Source: an uncultured Lachnospiraceae bacterium
GTDB taxonomy: Bacteria; Bacillota; Clostridia; Lachnospirales; Lachnospiraceae
Assembly: GCA_944383545.1 (NCBI GenBank)
Contig: CALWPY010000002.1
Coordinates: forward strand, 1 to 64,000
DNA length: 64,000 nt
Direction of reading: 5' to 3'
Both the position numbers and the translations under genes were made by a program. The first letter of the stretch is position 1; each line of letters opens with the position of its first letter. Under the pieces are notes generated by a model. That model ran no database searches and was not told the origin of the DNA. It saw only the letters and a program-made list of their open reading frames with translations. Shown piece by piece: positions 8,960-17,473 of this stretch.

Positions 8960-10350
8960 CTTACTCCTTCTCTTGTATCCTCAAGGATAATTCCTTTATC
9001 AAGAAGCATGTTTCTAATCTCATCTGCCCTCTTAAAGTCTTTATTTTTTCTTGCCGCCTGTCGCTCATCTATAAGAGCCTGGATTTCAGCATCAGGAAGC
9101 TCTTTTTCTGTTTTAATCTCTATTCCGAGAACATTGCAGAGTGTCTCAAGTACGTTATAAAGCTTCTCTGCAAATTCTACCGAGCTTTCTTCATTTGTCT
9201 CAGTATTTATAAACTTAACAAGCTCAAATATTACTGCTATTGCATCAGCCGTATTAAAGTCATCATCCATTGCAGCATTGAACTTTTCAGTATATTCAGG
9301 AAGTTTTTCTACGAGATTTTTCTCGTCTTCTTTCATTTCTGCACTCTTATTTGCAGAAATTATCTCCTGAAGCTTTTCTGCAGAAGTTTTTATCCTGTCT
9401 AAGCCGTTTTTTGAAGCCTCAACCAAATCAGCAGAGAAATTGAGCGGACTCCTGTAATGTGCATTCAGCATAAAAAATCTTATTACCTGTAAATCATATT
9501 TTTCTCCTATTTCACGCACGGTAAAAAAGTTTCCGAGAGATTTGGACATCTTCTCATTATTTATTTTAAGAAATGCATTGTGCATCCAGTATCTTGCAAA
9601 TTCTGTATCATTTGCTGCTTCGCTCTGGGCTATCTCATTTTCATGGTGAGGGAATATGAGGTCTTCTCCTCCCGCATGAATATCAATTACATCACCTATA
9701 TATTTTTTTGACATAACCGAACACTCCAGATGCCAGCCCGGTCTGCCGTCGCCCCATGGGGATTCCCATGAAGGCTCACCTTCCTTCTTTGGCTTCCAGA
9801 GTACAAAATCCAATGGGTCCTCTTTTTCATCTTCTCCCGATACCAGTAGTGAACGGTTTCCGCTTCTTAAATCATCAATATTTTTTCCCGAAAGCTTTCC
9901 ATAGCCCCTGAACTTTCTTGTTCTGAAATAAACTGTTCCGTTTACCTCATATGCATAGTCCTTATTTATAAGCTCTTCAATCATTTTTATCATGTCAGGA
10001 ATTTCTTCCGTAGCCTTTGGATGAACAGTGGCCTCCCTGACATTTAAGGCTTTCATGTCCTTCTTACATTCTTCAATATATCTTTCGGATATAACTTTCG
10101 AGTCCACACCCTCCTCATTTGCTCTTTTAATGATTTTATCATCTACATCGGTAAAGTTTGAGACATAGTTTACCTCATAGCCTCTGTATTCCAGATATCT
10201 TCTTAAGGTATCAAAAACTATCATAGGTCTTGCATTTCCTATGTGAATATAGTCATATACGGTCGGACCGCATACATATATACCCGCCTTACCTTCGTTT
10301 ATCGGTACAAATTCCTCTTTTTTTCTGGTGAGTGTGTTATAAATTTTCAT
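8944..10350 (-). CDS. cysS: cysteinyl-tRNA synthetase
   Basis: A 468-residue class I aminoacyl-tRNA synthetase, full length for the family. The HIGH-type motif 'PTVYDYIHIGNARP' is near residues 29-42 and includes the upstream zinc-ligand Cys in 'YVCGPT'. Further zinc ligands lie in 'WHLECSVM' and 'HHENE', and the KMSKS loop 'KMSKSLGN' is near residue 268. The C-terminal 'ALIDERQAARKNKDF' block is typical of CysRS. It lies 8 bp after cysE, linking cysteine synthesis with charging of tRNA-Cys. Confidence 0.97.
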   Translation of the reverse strand: MKIYNTLTRKKEEFVPINEGKAGIYVCGPTVYDYIHIGNARPMIVFDTLRRYLEYRGYEVNYVSNFTDVDDKIIKRANEEGVDSKVISERYIEECKKDMKALNVREATVHPKATEEIPDMIKMIEELINKDYAYEVNGTVYFRTRKFRGYGKLSGKNIDDLRSGNRSLLVSGEDEKEDPLDFVLWKPKKEGEPSWESPWGDGRPGWHLECSVMSKKYIGDVIDIHAGGEDLIFPHHENEIAQSEAANDTEFARYWMHNAFLKINNEKMSKSLGNFFTVREIGEKYDLQVIRFFMLNAHYRSPLNFSADLVEASKNGLDRIKTSAEKLQEIISANKSAEMKEDEKNLVEKLPEYTEKFNAAMDDDFNTADAIAVIFELVKFINTETNEESSVEFAEKLYNVLETLCNVLGIEIKTEKELPDAEIQALIDERQAARKNKDFKRADEIRNMLLDKGIILEDTREGVRWKRA

Positions 10351-10358
10351 TTTGCTAT

Positions 10359-11018
10359 TTACCCTTCCTGCTTCTTATCAGCAATCAATTTGTTCACGAT
10401 GCTTTTAAGCTCTTCGTTTTCTTTCTTAAGCTGTTCAATATCATTCAGCACCGGGTCAGGCAGATGTACCTGGTCCATATCCATTCTCGGCACTTTAACA
10501 TCATCTCTTTTTACGACTCTTCCCGGTACACCTACAACAGTTGAATTTGGCGGCACCTCCGAAAGCACCACGGAGCCTGCTCCGATTTTGGAGTTTGCAC
10601 CCACCGTAAATGAGCCTATCACTTTAGCACCCACACTTATCATGACATTATCCTCAATCGTAGGATGTCTTTTTCCATGCTCTTTTCCTGTTCCGCCTAA
10701 AGTCACCCCCTGATACAGAGTTACGTTATCTCCTATAACCGTGGTTTCTCCTATAACTACTCCGTGACCGTGGTCTATAAAAAATCCCTCTCCGATTACA
10801 GCTCCCGGATGTATTTCTATACCTGTCTTATGCGCTGCCTTCTGGGATATTTTTCTGGCTTTGTAATAATGCCCTTTCAGATAATGCTTATGTGCCTTTC
10901 TGTACATGTATATCGCCTTAAAGCTCGGATATAAAAGCACTTCTCTGTTCTTTTTAATTGCGGGGTCTCTTTCCCTTATTATTTTAACCTGTTCTTTATA
11001 ATATTTAAACCAAGACAT
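10359..11018 (-). CDS. cysE: serine O-acetyltransferase
   Basis: This enzyme acetylates L-serine from acetyl-CoA to give O-acetylserine, the first step of cysteine synthesis. The 219-residue protein has a helical N-terminus ('YYKEQVKIIRERDPA') followed by a left-handed parallel beta-helix of hexapeptide repeats. Catalytic-region motifs are 'DHGHGVVIGETTVIGD' and 'GGTGKEHGKRHP'. It is the short, EpsC-like form. The start is set at ATG 11018 because AGGA lies just upstream; an in-frame extension to 11072 has no such site. A clear promoter lies at 11110-11138, and cysS follows 8 bp downstream. Confidence 0.95.
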   Translation of the reverse strand: MSWFKYYKEQVKIIRERDPAIKKNREVLLYPSFKAIYMYRKAHKHYLKGHYYKARKISQKAAHKTGIEIHPGAVIGEGFFIDHGHGVVIGETTVIGDNVTLYQGVTLGGTGKEHGKRHPTIEDNVMISVGAKVIGSFTVGANSKIGAGSVVLSEVPPNSTVVGVPGRVVKRDDVKVPRMDMDQVHLPDPVLNDIEQLKKENEELKSIVNKLIADKKQEG

Positions 11019-11109
11019 ATCTTTTTTCCTGTTTTTACTATTTATTATAATAATATGACGTTTGGGTACCAAAAGTCATTACTACGGTATCACAGACTTT
11101 TACTTATTA

Positions 11110-11138
11110 AAGATATATGATGAATTTAAAGTTGTCAA
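11110..11138 (-). promoter_or_regulatory. promoter of the cysE-cysS-mrnC-rlmB-sigH operon
   Basis: Minus-strand consensus TTGACA (11133-11138) and TATCTT (11110-11115) are 17 bp apart. It leaves a leader of about 85 nt before cysE, in which I see no T-box motif. Confidence 0.8.
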
Positions 11139-11155
11139 TAACAAAATAATTATGT

Positions 11156-13036
11156 CTATTTAGCTATCATCTTAAGTATCTCATTGCTTCTTGCGACAAA
11201 TTTTGTCATTTCGGAAGGAGAAAGAGGTCTGTTTGCTATTACTGCAAGGTCATAAAGCTGACAGCATATTTTATCTGCATTTTCACCTTCAGGATTGTCA
11301 AGCAGATATTTAACCAGACTGTTATTTGCATTAAGAACGAGTGTTTCACTGTCGGCACCGTAATCTAAGCCCGGCATCGCACCCATGCTGTACATCTTCA
11401 TCATCTCTTCCATTCTTCTGGAATCCTCTGACTGCGTAAGGAGTGAAGAAATATTTTCATTTTTAAGGCTTTCAACCTTTACATTCAGTTTTTCTACACC
11501 GAGTGCCTTCTTAAACATTTCAGTAAGCTTTTCCGTATAAGCTTTTATATCCTCATCAGAAAGTTTCTCACCTGCCAGATTGTCAGTTATTTCAGAATCT
11601 ATTCTGTAAAATTTCACGCCCTCGTTCTTTGCCTCAAGACTTGAAATATAAGGATTATCAATATTATGGGTAAGGATAACAGCATCCATGCCTTCTTCCT
11701 TAAACATATTTATATACTGTGACTGTGCCTGCTCATCAGTAACGTAAAATACCTTGTTCTCATATTTTTCCTTACCTGCTTCAAGGTAATCAGGAAGTGT
11801 GATGTATTTTCCGTCCAAATTCTTAAAGAGCATGTAATCATTCATTTTTTCACTGAATTTTGCATCCTTGAGGCATCCGAATTTGATAAACGGACTGATA
11901 TCATCCCAGTATTTCTCATAATTTTCTCTGTCCGTCTTACACATACCGGTCAGCTTATCAGCAACCTTCTTCGTAATGTAATCAGAAATCTTTTTTACAA
12001 AACCGTCATTCTGCAGTGCACTTCTTGATACATTAAGCGGTATGTCAGGGCAGTCTATAACACCTTTAAGCGTAAGCATAAATTCAGGAATTACTTCTTT
12101 AATATTATCTGCCACAAATACTCTGTTGTTATATAATTTTACCTTTCCTTCAATCTGCTCGTAGTTTGTATTAATCTTAGGGAAGTAAAGTATACCTTTT
12201 AAGTTAAAAGGATAATCCATATTTAAATGAATCCAGAAAAGAGGCGGCTTAAAATCGAGGAATACCTGTCTGTAAAACTCCTGATACTCTTCATCCGTAC
12301 ACTCAGACGGATTTTTAATCCAGAGAGGATTTATGTTATTTAAAGGCTTATTTTCTGTTTCTGTTTCTTCTGACTCTGTCTCGTCAACAGCTTCTTTTGC
12401 CTTATCTTCATCTGTAAAATAAATTTCATACGGCATAAATGAGCAATACTTCTCAATTACCTCTTTAATCCTGTATTCATTTGCAAATTCATAGCAGTCC
12501 TCACTTAAGTAAAGTGTAATTGCCGTACCTCTCTCAGTCCTGTCTCCTTCTTCCATAAAGAAGTCAGTACCACCGTCACATTCCCAGTGAACAGGCTTTG
12601 CCCCGTCAATATATGAAAGAGAATCTATTGTTACTTTGTCAGCTACCATGAATACGGAATAGAAACCAAGTCCGAAATGACCTATAATCTGGTCCTCATT
12701 TGCCTTGTCCTTATATTTATCAAGGAAGTCCGTGGCACCTGAAAATGCTATTCTGTTAATGTACTTATCAACTTCTTCCTCTGTCATTCCTATACCGTTA
12801 TCTACGAAAGTAAGAGTCTTTTCCTCAGGACTTGCATATACATCTATCCTGTACTTTTCTCCTTCCGGCTCTTCCCACTCACCCATTAAAGCCAGTTTCT
12901 TTAATTTTGTGATTGCGTCACAACCGTTTGAAATTACTTCTCTTGCGAAAATATCATGGTCTGAATAAAGCCACTTCTTTATAATCGGAAATATATTTTC
13001 GCTGTCAATTGTTAAGCTACCTTTTTTTCCTGCCAT
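11156..13036 (-). CDS. htpG: molecular chaperone HtpG (Hsp90)
   Basis: A 626-residue Hsp90-family ATP-dependent chaperone. The N-terminal GHKL ATPase domain shows 'AREVISNGCDAI' (N-box), 'FVDNGIGMTEEEV' and 'IGHFGLGFYSVFMVADK'. The middle domain begins around 'WIHLNMDYPFNLKGILYFP' and includes 'LNVSRSALQND'. A short acidic linker near 225-240 separates the domains. I use the ATG at 13036 (MAGKKG) because AAGGA is well spaced to it; the ATG at 13045 overlaps that site. A perfect CIRCE operator and a consensus promoter lie upstream, so HrcA-controlled heat induction is expected. Confidence 0.96.
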   Translation of the reverse strand: MAGKKGSLTIDSENIFPIIKKWLYSDHDIFAREVISNGCDAITKLKKLALMGEWEEPEGEKYRIDVYASPEEKTLTFVDNGIGMTEEEVDKYINRIAFSGATDFLDKYKDKANEDQIIGHFGLGFYSVFMVADKVTIDSLSYIDGAKPVHWECDGGTDFFMEEGDRTERGTAITLYLSEDCYEFANEYRIKEVIEKYCSFMPYEIYFTDEDKAKEAVDETESEETETENKPLNNINPLWIKNPSECTDEEYQEFYRQVFLDFKPPLFWIHLNMDYPFNLKGILYFPKINTNYEQIEGKVKLYNNRVFVADNIKEVIPEFMLTLKGVIDCPDIPLNVSRSALQNDGFVKKISDYITKKVADKLTGMCKTDRENYEKYWDDISPFIKFGCLKDAKFSEKMNDYMLFKNLDGKYITLPDYLEAGKEKYENKVFYVTDEQAQSQYINMFKEEGMDAVILTHNIDNPYISSLEAKNEGVKFYRIDSEITDNLAGEKLSDEDIKAYTEKLTEMFKKALGVEKLNVKVESLKNENISSLLTQSEDSRRMEEMMKMYSMGAMPGLDYGADSETLVLNANNSLVKYLLDNPEGENADKICCQLYDLAVIANRPLSPSEMTKFVARSNEILKMIAK

Positions 13037-13097
13037 TTTTATCATTCCTTCTTTATAATTATTTTCTTTTATTACTGATAAATATCAGACTAATACA

Positions 13098-13126
13098 ATA
13101 ATAATACCCCTGAATTCGATTGTCAA
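13098..13126 (-). promoter_or_regulatory. promoter of htpG
   Basis: Minus-strand TTGACA (13121-13126) and TATTAT (13098-13103) are 17 bp apart. The transcript should start near 13091, giving a leader of about 55 nt. Confidence 0.85.
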
Positions 13127-13133
13127 GAAAAAA

Positions 13134-13160
13134 TTAGCACTCGTTTAAAATGAGTGCTAA
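13134..13160. promoter_or_regulatory. CIRCE operator (HrcA binding site)
   Basis: A perfect TTAGCACTC-N9-GAGTGCTAA inverted repeat, the established binding site of the heat-shock repressor HrcA. It lies 7 bp upstream of the htpG -35 box rather than downstream of the start site. On the minus strand the stem is followed by a run of T, so it could also terminate transcription arriving from the DUF5721 gene. Confidence 0.95.
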
Positions 13161-13175
13161 TAATTGTTCATGTGA

Positions 13176-13646
13176 TTAAATTTGATTTAAAAACTTTTTT
13201 ACATATTCGTCCCAGGCATGCTCCACTGTTTTATCAAGAATAAAAGTTTTAAGTGAAACACCGGTTATTACATAAAGCCCCTGCCTGTCATAATATACGT
13301 TTAGATTCAAAGCTTTTATTTCTTCTTCCGTTATATTAAGTCCGGTGTTTTTTATGAAGTTACTTTTTCTTTCGTTGTCTGCCATAAAAATAATTTTAAA
13401 CGAAAGAGGAAGCTTTTTTCCGCGTATCATCTGATACACAAGTTCTTTTTCTTCCTTCCAGATTAAATATTCCCTGTTTTCCGTAAACTCTTCGTTATCA
13501 AAAAAATCTTTGTTAAGCTTTCCGTCAATATGAAATGAAGCTGCCGTTTTTATAACTGCCTCATACAAATAAAAATCATCAAACATACTTCCTACCAGAA
13601 GTCTGTTCATAAACTCCTTAATTTCTTCTATATGAATGGAAATCAT
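13176..13646 (-). CDS. DUF5721 family protein
   Basis: A 156-residue protein whose N-terminus ('IKEFMNRLLVGSMFDDFYLYEAVI') and 'SFHIDGKLNKDFFD' match what I remember of DUF5721, a family restricted to Clostridia and of unknown function. It has no signal peptide or membrane segment. The start ATG has AAAGG 7 nt upstream. It begins 16 bp after the tocopherol-cyclase-like gene, so the two are likely one operon. The family name is from memory and should be checked against Pfam. Confidence 0.7.
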   Translation of the reverse strand: MISIHIEEIKEFMNRLLVGSMFDDFYLYEAVIKTAASFHIDGKLNKDFFDNEEFTENREYLIWKEEKELVYQMIRGKKLPLSFKIIFMADNERKSNFIKNTGLNITEEEIKALNLNVYYDRQGLYVITGVSLKTFILDKTVEHAWDEYVKKFLNQI

Positions 13647-13662
13647 TCTTCAGCCTTTCCTC

Positions 13663-14733
13663 CTATGTCTCACTAATCATACAGGAGCCGTTTTTTATGT
13701 TAAACTTATCAATCATTTTATATTCTTTCATACCCCTCTCAAGAAGTGTGACATGACCAATTGCATCTCCGCCCTGCATAAATTTATTATGATTTTTTTC
13801 TCCTGAAGGAGAAGCAACTTCATAGCAGACCATTTTTTTCTTTGGACACGCAATAATAATCTCTGCCGCATACTTTTTATTCAAAAGCTTTGCACGCCAG
13901 TAGATTTTATCACGTGTCTCATGCCATCTGAATTTTCCTATGGTTAAAAGAGACTTGTTTTCCTTTATAAATTCATATACTTTACCTTTATGATAAATGC
14001 ATAAACTAAGTTTACCTTTTCCGTCCAATCCTCTTGCCGCAATCGCTGTATCAAGCAGTTTTCTTCCGGTAAGCTGGCTTGTACAGTCACTGCTGCTAAG
14101 CTGGACAACCGTGGCGGGCATTTTCGAGCCCCACACCTTATCCGCATAACCGTTTGAAGTACCTGGAATCACAACATATTCTTCATCATCAAATATTATA
14201 TATCCGCTATAGAGTGTCATAAGTCCCTCTGCATGCCAGTAATTATCATGTATATCCAGACTCCTTGCATAAAGACCGGCCTTATTTCCGGTACCATAAG
14301 GAACAGTCTTATTTATCTTAAGCGACCAGTCTGCCTTGTGGTCATCTTCTTCATATATTTTAAGTCCGTATCCGATTCTCCCCCAGATGTTATTTTCGGA
14401 TATAAAGCAGTCTTCTGCTGAAATCTTCAACATATTTTCAGATATATTCATATCGTAAATGGCAATAAGACGCTCTGCCCTTGCAGGATTTTTACCAAAG
14501 CTTGTAACCGCAACCTTAAAATAAGACGGTCTTATTCCCTCTTCCAAATCTCCTTCTTCAGGATATTCTCTGCCAAGCTGAGGATTTATTATTGTGTATT
14601 CCACGGAAAAATTCTTAATTTCACCTGTACTTGCACTTGCACCCGAGAAAAAATGAAACCAGCTGTCATAACCTTTAAACGCAAGGTCCCCTTTCAGCTT
14701 GTACATATTTCTATATAAATTATGCCTTAACAT
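13663..14733 (-). CDS. tocopherol cyclase-like protein
   Basis: A 356-residue protein resembling the bacterial tocopherol-cyclase-like family: an early 'KGYDSWFHFFSG' motif, a beta-rich body with 'GYADKVWGSKMPATVVQL', and 'WRAKLLNKKYAAEI' near the C-terminus. An anaerobe is not expected to make tocopherol, so the true role is unknown; the fold may bind lipids or quinone-like molecules. The start is ATG 14733, preceded by AGGAGGG at ideal spacing. In-frame sequence further upstream lacks such a site. It is divergent from argH and likely co-transcribed with the DUF5721 gene. Confidence 0.7.
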   Translation of the reverse strand: MLRHNLYRNMYKLKGDLAFKGYDSWFHFFSGASASTGEIKNFSVEYTIINPQLGREYPEEGDLEEGIRPSYFKVAVTSFGKNPARAERLIAIYDMNISENMLKISAEDCFISENNIWGRIGYGLKIYEEDDHKADWSLKINKTVPYGTGNKAGLYARSLDIHDNYWHAEGLMTLYSGYIIFDDEEYVVIPGTSNGYADKVWGSKMPATVVQLSSSDCTSQLTGRKLLDTAIAARGLDGKGKLSLCIYHKGKVYEFIKENKSLLTIGKFRWHETRDKIYWRAKLLNKKYAAEIIIACPKKKMVCYEVASPSGEKNHNKFMQGGDAIGHVTLLERGMKEYKMIDKFNIKNGSCMISET

Positions 14734-14780
14734 CGTATCCCTCCTGAAATATAACCCTAAACCTGATTTAATGTTATTAA

Positions 14781-14810
14781 AGTATACCATGATGTCACCA
14801 CATGTAACAA
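14781..14810 (-). promoter_or_regulatory. promoter of the tocopherol-cyclase-like/DUF5721 operon
   Basis: Minus-strand TTGTTA (14805-14810) and TATACT (14781-14786) with an 18-bp spacer. It is back to back with the argH promoter. Confidence 0.6.
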
Positions 14811-14821
14811 GCAATTTTTAC

Positions 14822-14850
14822 TTGAAGCCTTTAATCTTATGTTGTATAGT
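14822..14850 (+). promoter_or_regulatory. promoter of argH
   Basis: TTGAAG (14822-14827) and TATAGT (14845-14850) are 17 bp apart, giving a leader of about 40 nt before the argH start. Confidence 0.7.
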
Positions 14851-14898
14851 ATTCAAGAAAGAATTATATCAAAATATAACGAATTGAGAGGTGGCAAT

Positions 14899-16296
14899 AT
14901 GGCACAGCTTTGGGGCGGACGCTTTACCAAGGAAACTGAACAAAAAGTATATAATTTCAACGCATCCATATCTTTTGACAAAAGGCTTTATAAGCATGAC
15001 ATAGAAGGAAGCAAGGCACATGTAAAAATGCTTGCAAAATCAGGTATTCTTACGGAAACAGAGCGTGATGAAATAATAAAGGGGCTTGACGGTATCCTTG
15101 CCGATACTGAATCCGGAGTTCTTGAAATAACATCTGAATATGAAGACATCCACAGCTTTGTTGAAGCAAACCTTATTGACAGAATAGGCGATACGGGAAA
15201 GAAGCTTCATACAGGAAGAAGCAGAAATGATCAGGTTGCTCTGGATATGAAATTATATGTAAGGGATGAATTAATTCAAGTAAAAGGTCTTATATTTTCC
15301 CTTATGCAGGAACTTCATATCTTAATGAAAGAAAATATCCATACATATATGCCGGGATTTACACATCTTCAGAAAGCACAGCCTGTGACTTTCGCTCATC
15401 ATGTAGGTGCATATATGGAAATGTTTAAACGTGACTACGGAAGGATTAAAGATATTCTGGAAAGAATGAACTACTGTCCTCTCGGTGCGGGTGCTCTGGC
15501 AGGCACAACTTATCCATTAGACAGAGAGTATACTGCTTCTCTTCTTAATTTTTACGGACCAACCTTAAACAGTATGGATTCCGTATCTGACAGAGATTAT
15601 ATTATTGAAATGCTTTCTGCATTTTCTACAATTATGATGCACCTTTCCAGATTTTCAGAAGAAATCATAATCTGGAATTCCAATGAATATCAGTTTATTG
15701 AGCTGGATGATGCATACAGCACGGGAAGCTCCATAATGCCTCAGAAAAAAAATCCTGACATTGCGGAACTTGTCAGAGGAAAAACCGGACGTGTATATGC
15801 TTCTCTTAATTCCATTCTTACCACAATGAAGGGAATCCCTCTGGCATACAATAAGGATATGCAGGAGGATAAGGAGCTCACATTTGACGCAATAGACACG
15901 GTGAAAAACTGTATTGAGCTCTTTACCGGAATGATTTCTACAATGAAGCTTAATAAGGAAAACATGAAAAAGAGCGCAGTAAACGGTTTTACAAACGCTA
16001 CCGACTGTGCAGACTATCTTGTAAATCACGGTGTTCCTTTCAGAGATGCTCATGGCATCGTAGGACAGTTGGTTTTATACTGTATCGAAAAAAACATCTC
16101 TTTGGATGACCTGTCTCTTGAAGAATATCATTCAGTCAGTACAGTATTTGAAGATGATATATATGACGCAATAAGTCTTAAAACCTGCGTTGAAAAAAGA
16201 AACACCATCGGTGCACCGGGACCTGACGCCATGGAAAAGGTTATAGATATAAATGAAAAATATCTAAATGAATTAAGAGGTGAAATAAATGAATAA
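14899..16296 (+). CDS. argH: argininosuccinate lyase
   Basis: Catalyses the last step of arginine synthesis, splitting argininosuccinate into arginine and fumarate. The 465-residue protein begins 'MAQLWGGRF', as is typical. The superfamily signature 'GSSIMPQKKNPD' is near residue 281, and 'HTGRSRNDQVALD' and 'TYMPGFTHLQKAQP' are also present. The start ATG at 14899 follows GAGAGGTGG. The small gene at 16289 overlaps its end by 8 bp. argD elsewhere in the window supplies an earlier step of the same pathway; argG is not seen here. Confidence 0.97.
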   Translation: MAQLWGGRFTKETEQKVYNFNASISFDKRLYKHDIEGSKAHVKMLAKSGILTETERDEIIKGLDGILADTESGVLEITSEYEDIHSFVEANLIDRIGDTGKKLHTGRSRNDQVALDMKLYVRDELIQVKGLIFSLMQELHILMKENIHTYMPGFTHLQKAQPVTFAHHVGAYMEMFKRDYGRIKDILERMNYCPLGAGALAGTTYPLDREYTASLLNFYGPTLNSMDSVSDRDYIIEMLSAFSTIMMHLSRFSEEIIIWNSNEYQFIELDDAYSTGSSIMPQKKNPDIAELVRGKTGRVYASLNSILTTMKGIPLAYNKDMQEDKELTFDAIDTVKNCIELFTGMISTMKLNKENMKKSAVNGFTNATDCADYLVNHGVPFRDAHGIVGQLVLYCIEKNISLDDLSLEEYHSVSTVFEDDIYDAISLKTCVEKRNTIGAPGPDAMEKVIDINEKYLNELRGEINE

Positions 16297-16534
16297 TACA
16301 ACCAAGGCAAAGTATGAGCTTGCCAGAAAAATGATAAAAGGTAAAATTGATATCGATGAGGTATATCTCATGACCGGAATTGATAAGGCTGAGCTTGAAA
16401 AGCTTAAAGAAGAAATCGACCCTGCCGCAAAAGAAGCTAAGATGTTTCAGGATCTTGATAACACCGACTTAAATATCGGAGAAATAATTTTTGATAACAA
16501 TGAAACAGACGACAGCTATGATGAAAATTATTAA
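16289..16534 (+). CDS. small acidic protein of unknown function, coupled to argH
   Basis: An 81-residue protein. I do not recognise a named family. The first half is a basic helical segment ('KYELARKMIKGKIDIDEVYLMTG') followed by 'IDKAELEKLKEE', which looks like a short helix-turn-helix or coiled region. The last 40 residues are strongly acidic. The start ATG is preceded by AAGAGGTGA inside argH and overlaps the argH stop by 8 bp, indicating translational coupling. It is followed by a strong bidirectional terminator. Confidence 0.7.
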   Translation: MNNTTKAKYELARKMIKGKIDIDEVYLMTGIDKAELEKLKEEIDPAAKEAKMFQDLDNTDLNIGEIIFDNNETDDSYDENY

Positions 16535-16546
16535 GAAATTTAAGCA

Positions 16547-16582
16547 ATAAAAAATGGGAGGTATGTGCCTCCCATTTTTTAT
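16547..16582. terminator. bidirectional intrinsic terminator
   Basis: An 11-bp stem (16551-16561 with 16568-16578, core ATGGGAGG/CCTCCCAT) is flanked by A-runs and T-runs. It lies between the convergent argH unit and sigG, so it can serve both. Confidence 0.92.
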
Positions 16583-16597
16583 ATCAGACTTAAAATT

Positions 16598-17374
16598 TTA
16601 TCTCAGATAGTTTCTCATGGACTTCAGGGCATTTTTTTCAAGGCGGCTTACCTGAGCCTGTGATATGGAAATTTCATCTGCAACCTCAGTCTGTGTTTTC
16701 CCTTCAAAAAATCTTAGTTTAATAATATTAAACTCCCTGTCGTCAAGTCTTCCCATAGCTTCCTTTAAAGCAATATTTTCCACCCAGTTTTCTTCCCTGC
16801 TCTTTTTATCACTGACCTGATCCATGATATAAAGCGCATCCTGTCCTTCCTGATAAACAGGCTCATATAAGGACACCGGTGTGGCAATGGCATCCAGCGC
16901 AATAACTATATCTTCTTTACTTATACCTGTTTCTTTTGATATTTCTTCTATTGTAGGCTCTTTATCATTCTTAGCCATAAGCATCTCTTTTGCATATATG
17001 GCTTTATATGCCGTATCCCGTAGAGACCTTGAAACTCTTATGGAATTGTTATCCCTCATGTATCTTCTGCATTCTCCTATAATCATCGGAACTGCATAGG
17101 TTGAAAATTTTACATCAAGGCTTCTGTCAAAATTATCTATTGCTTTTATAAGGCCTATGCATCCCACCTGAAATAAATCGTCTGCATTTTCTCCCGAGTT
17201 AGAAAATCTTTGAATCACGCTTAAAACAAGTCTTAAGTTGCCTTTAATAAATAGCTCTCTTGCTTCCTTATCCCCTTTGTCAATTCTTTCAAAAAGCTCG
17301 TCTTTTTCCGCCTGCGTAAGTAAGGGCAGCTTAGCTGTATTCACACCGCATATCATAACCTTATTTATAGCCAT
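16598..17374 (-). CDS. sigG: RNA polymerase sporulation sigma factor SigG
   Basis: A 258-residue forespore-specific sigma-70 factor. It aligns closely with Bacillus SigG from the N-terminal 'NKVMICGVNTAKLPLL' through region 2 ('NLRLVLSVIQRF', 'DDLFQVGCIGLIKAIDNF', 'FSTYAVPMIIGECRRYMRDN'), region 3 ('RVSRSLRDTAYKA') and region 4 ('KTQTEVADEISISQAQVSRLEKNAL'). The start is placed at ATG 17374, which matches the family N-terminus and sits 8 nt after GGAGG; ATG 17377 and 17389 are alternatives. The usual neighbours spoIIGA and sigE are not here. It strongly indicates an organism with endospore genes. Confidence 0.96.
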   Translation of the reverse strand: MAINKVMICGVNTAKLPLLTQAEKDELFERIDKGDKEARELFIKGNLRLVLSVIQRFSNSGENADDLFQVGCIGLIKAIDNFDRSLDVKFSTYAVPMIIGECRRYMRDNNSIRVSRSLRDTAYKAIYAKEMLMAKNDKEPTIEEISKETGISKEDIVIALDAIATPVSLYEPVYQEGQDALYIMDQVSDKKSREENWVENIALKEAMGRLDDREFNIIKLRFFEGKTQTEVADEISISQAQVSRLEKNALKSMRNYLR

Positions 17375-17473
17375 CATAATTTCCTCCATTAGTATTTCTT
17401 ATACTAAAAGGATTTACAAAAGCTTAAATTTGTATTCAAAAATGCGGCGGTAATAAGTTTACTTAAATCGCCT

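Noticed and set aside
8869..9402. 177-codon open frame on the plus strand inside cysS
   Set aside because: It lies opposite the well-supported cysS and mrnC genes, has the composition of an antisense shadow (Phe, Leu, Cys, Ser rich) and no plausible ribosome binding site.
11019..11109. T-box or S-box in the cysE-cysS leader
   Set aside because: The leader is about 85 nt and shows no conserved T-box core or S-box helices.
17375..17473. SigF/SigG-type promoter before sigG
   Set aside because: A TGAATA hexamer is present, but no matching -10 (CATACTA or GG-rich type) occurs at a proper distance.
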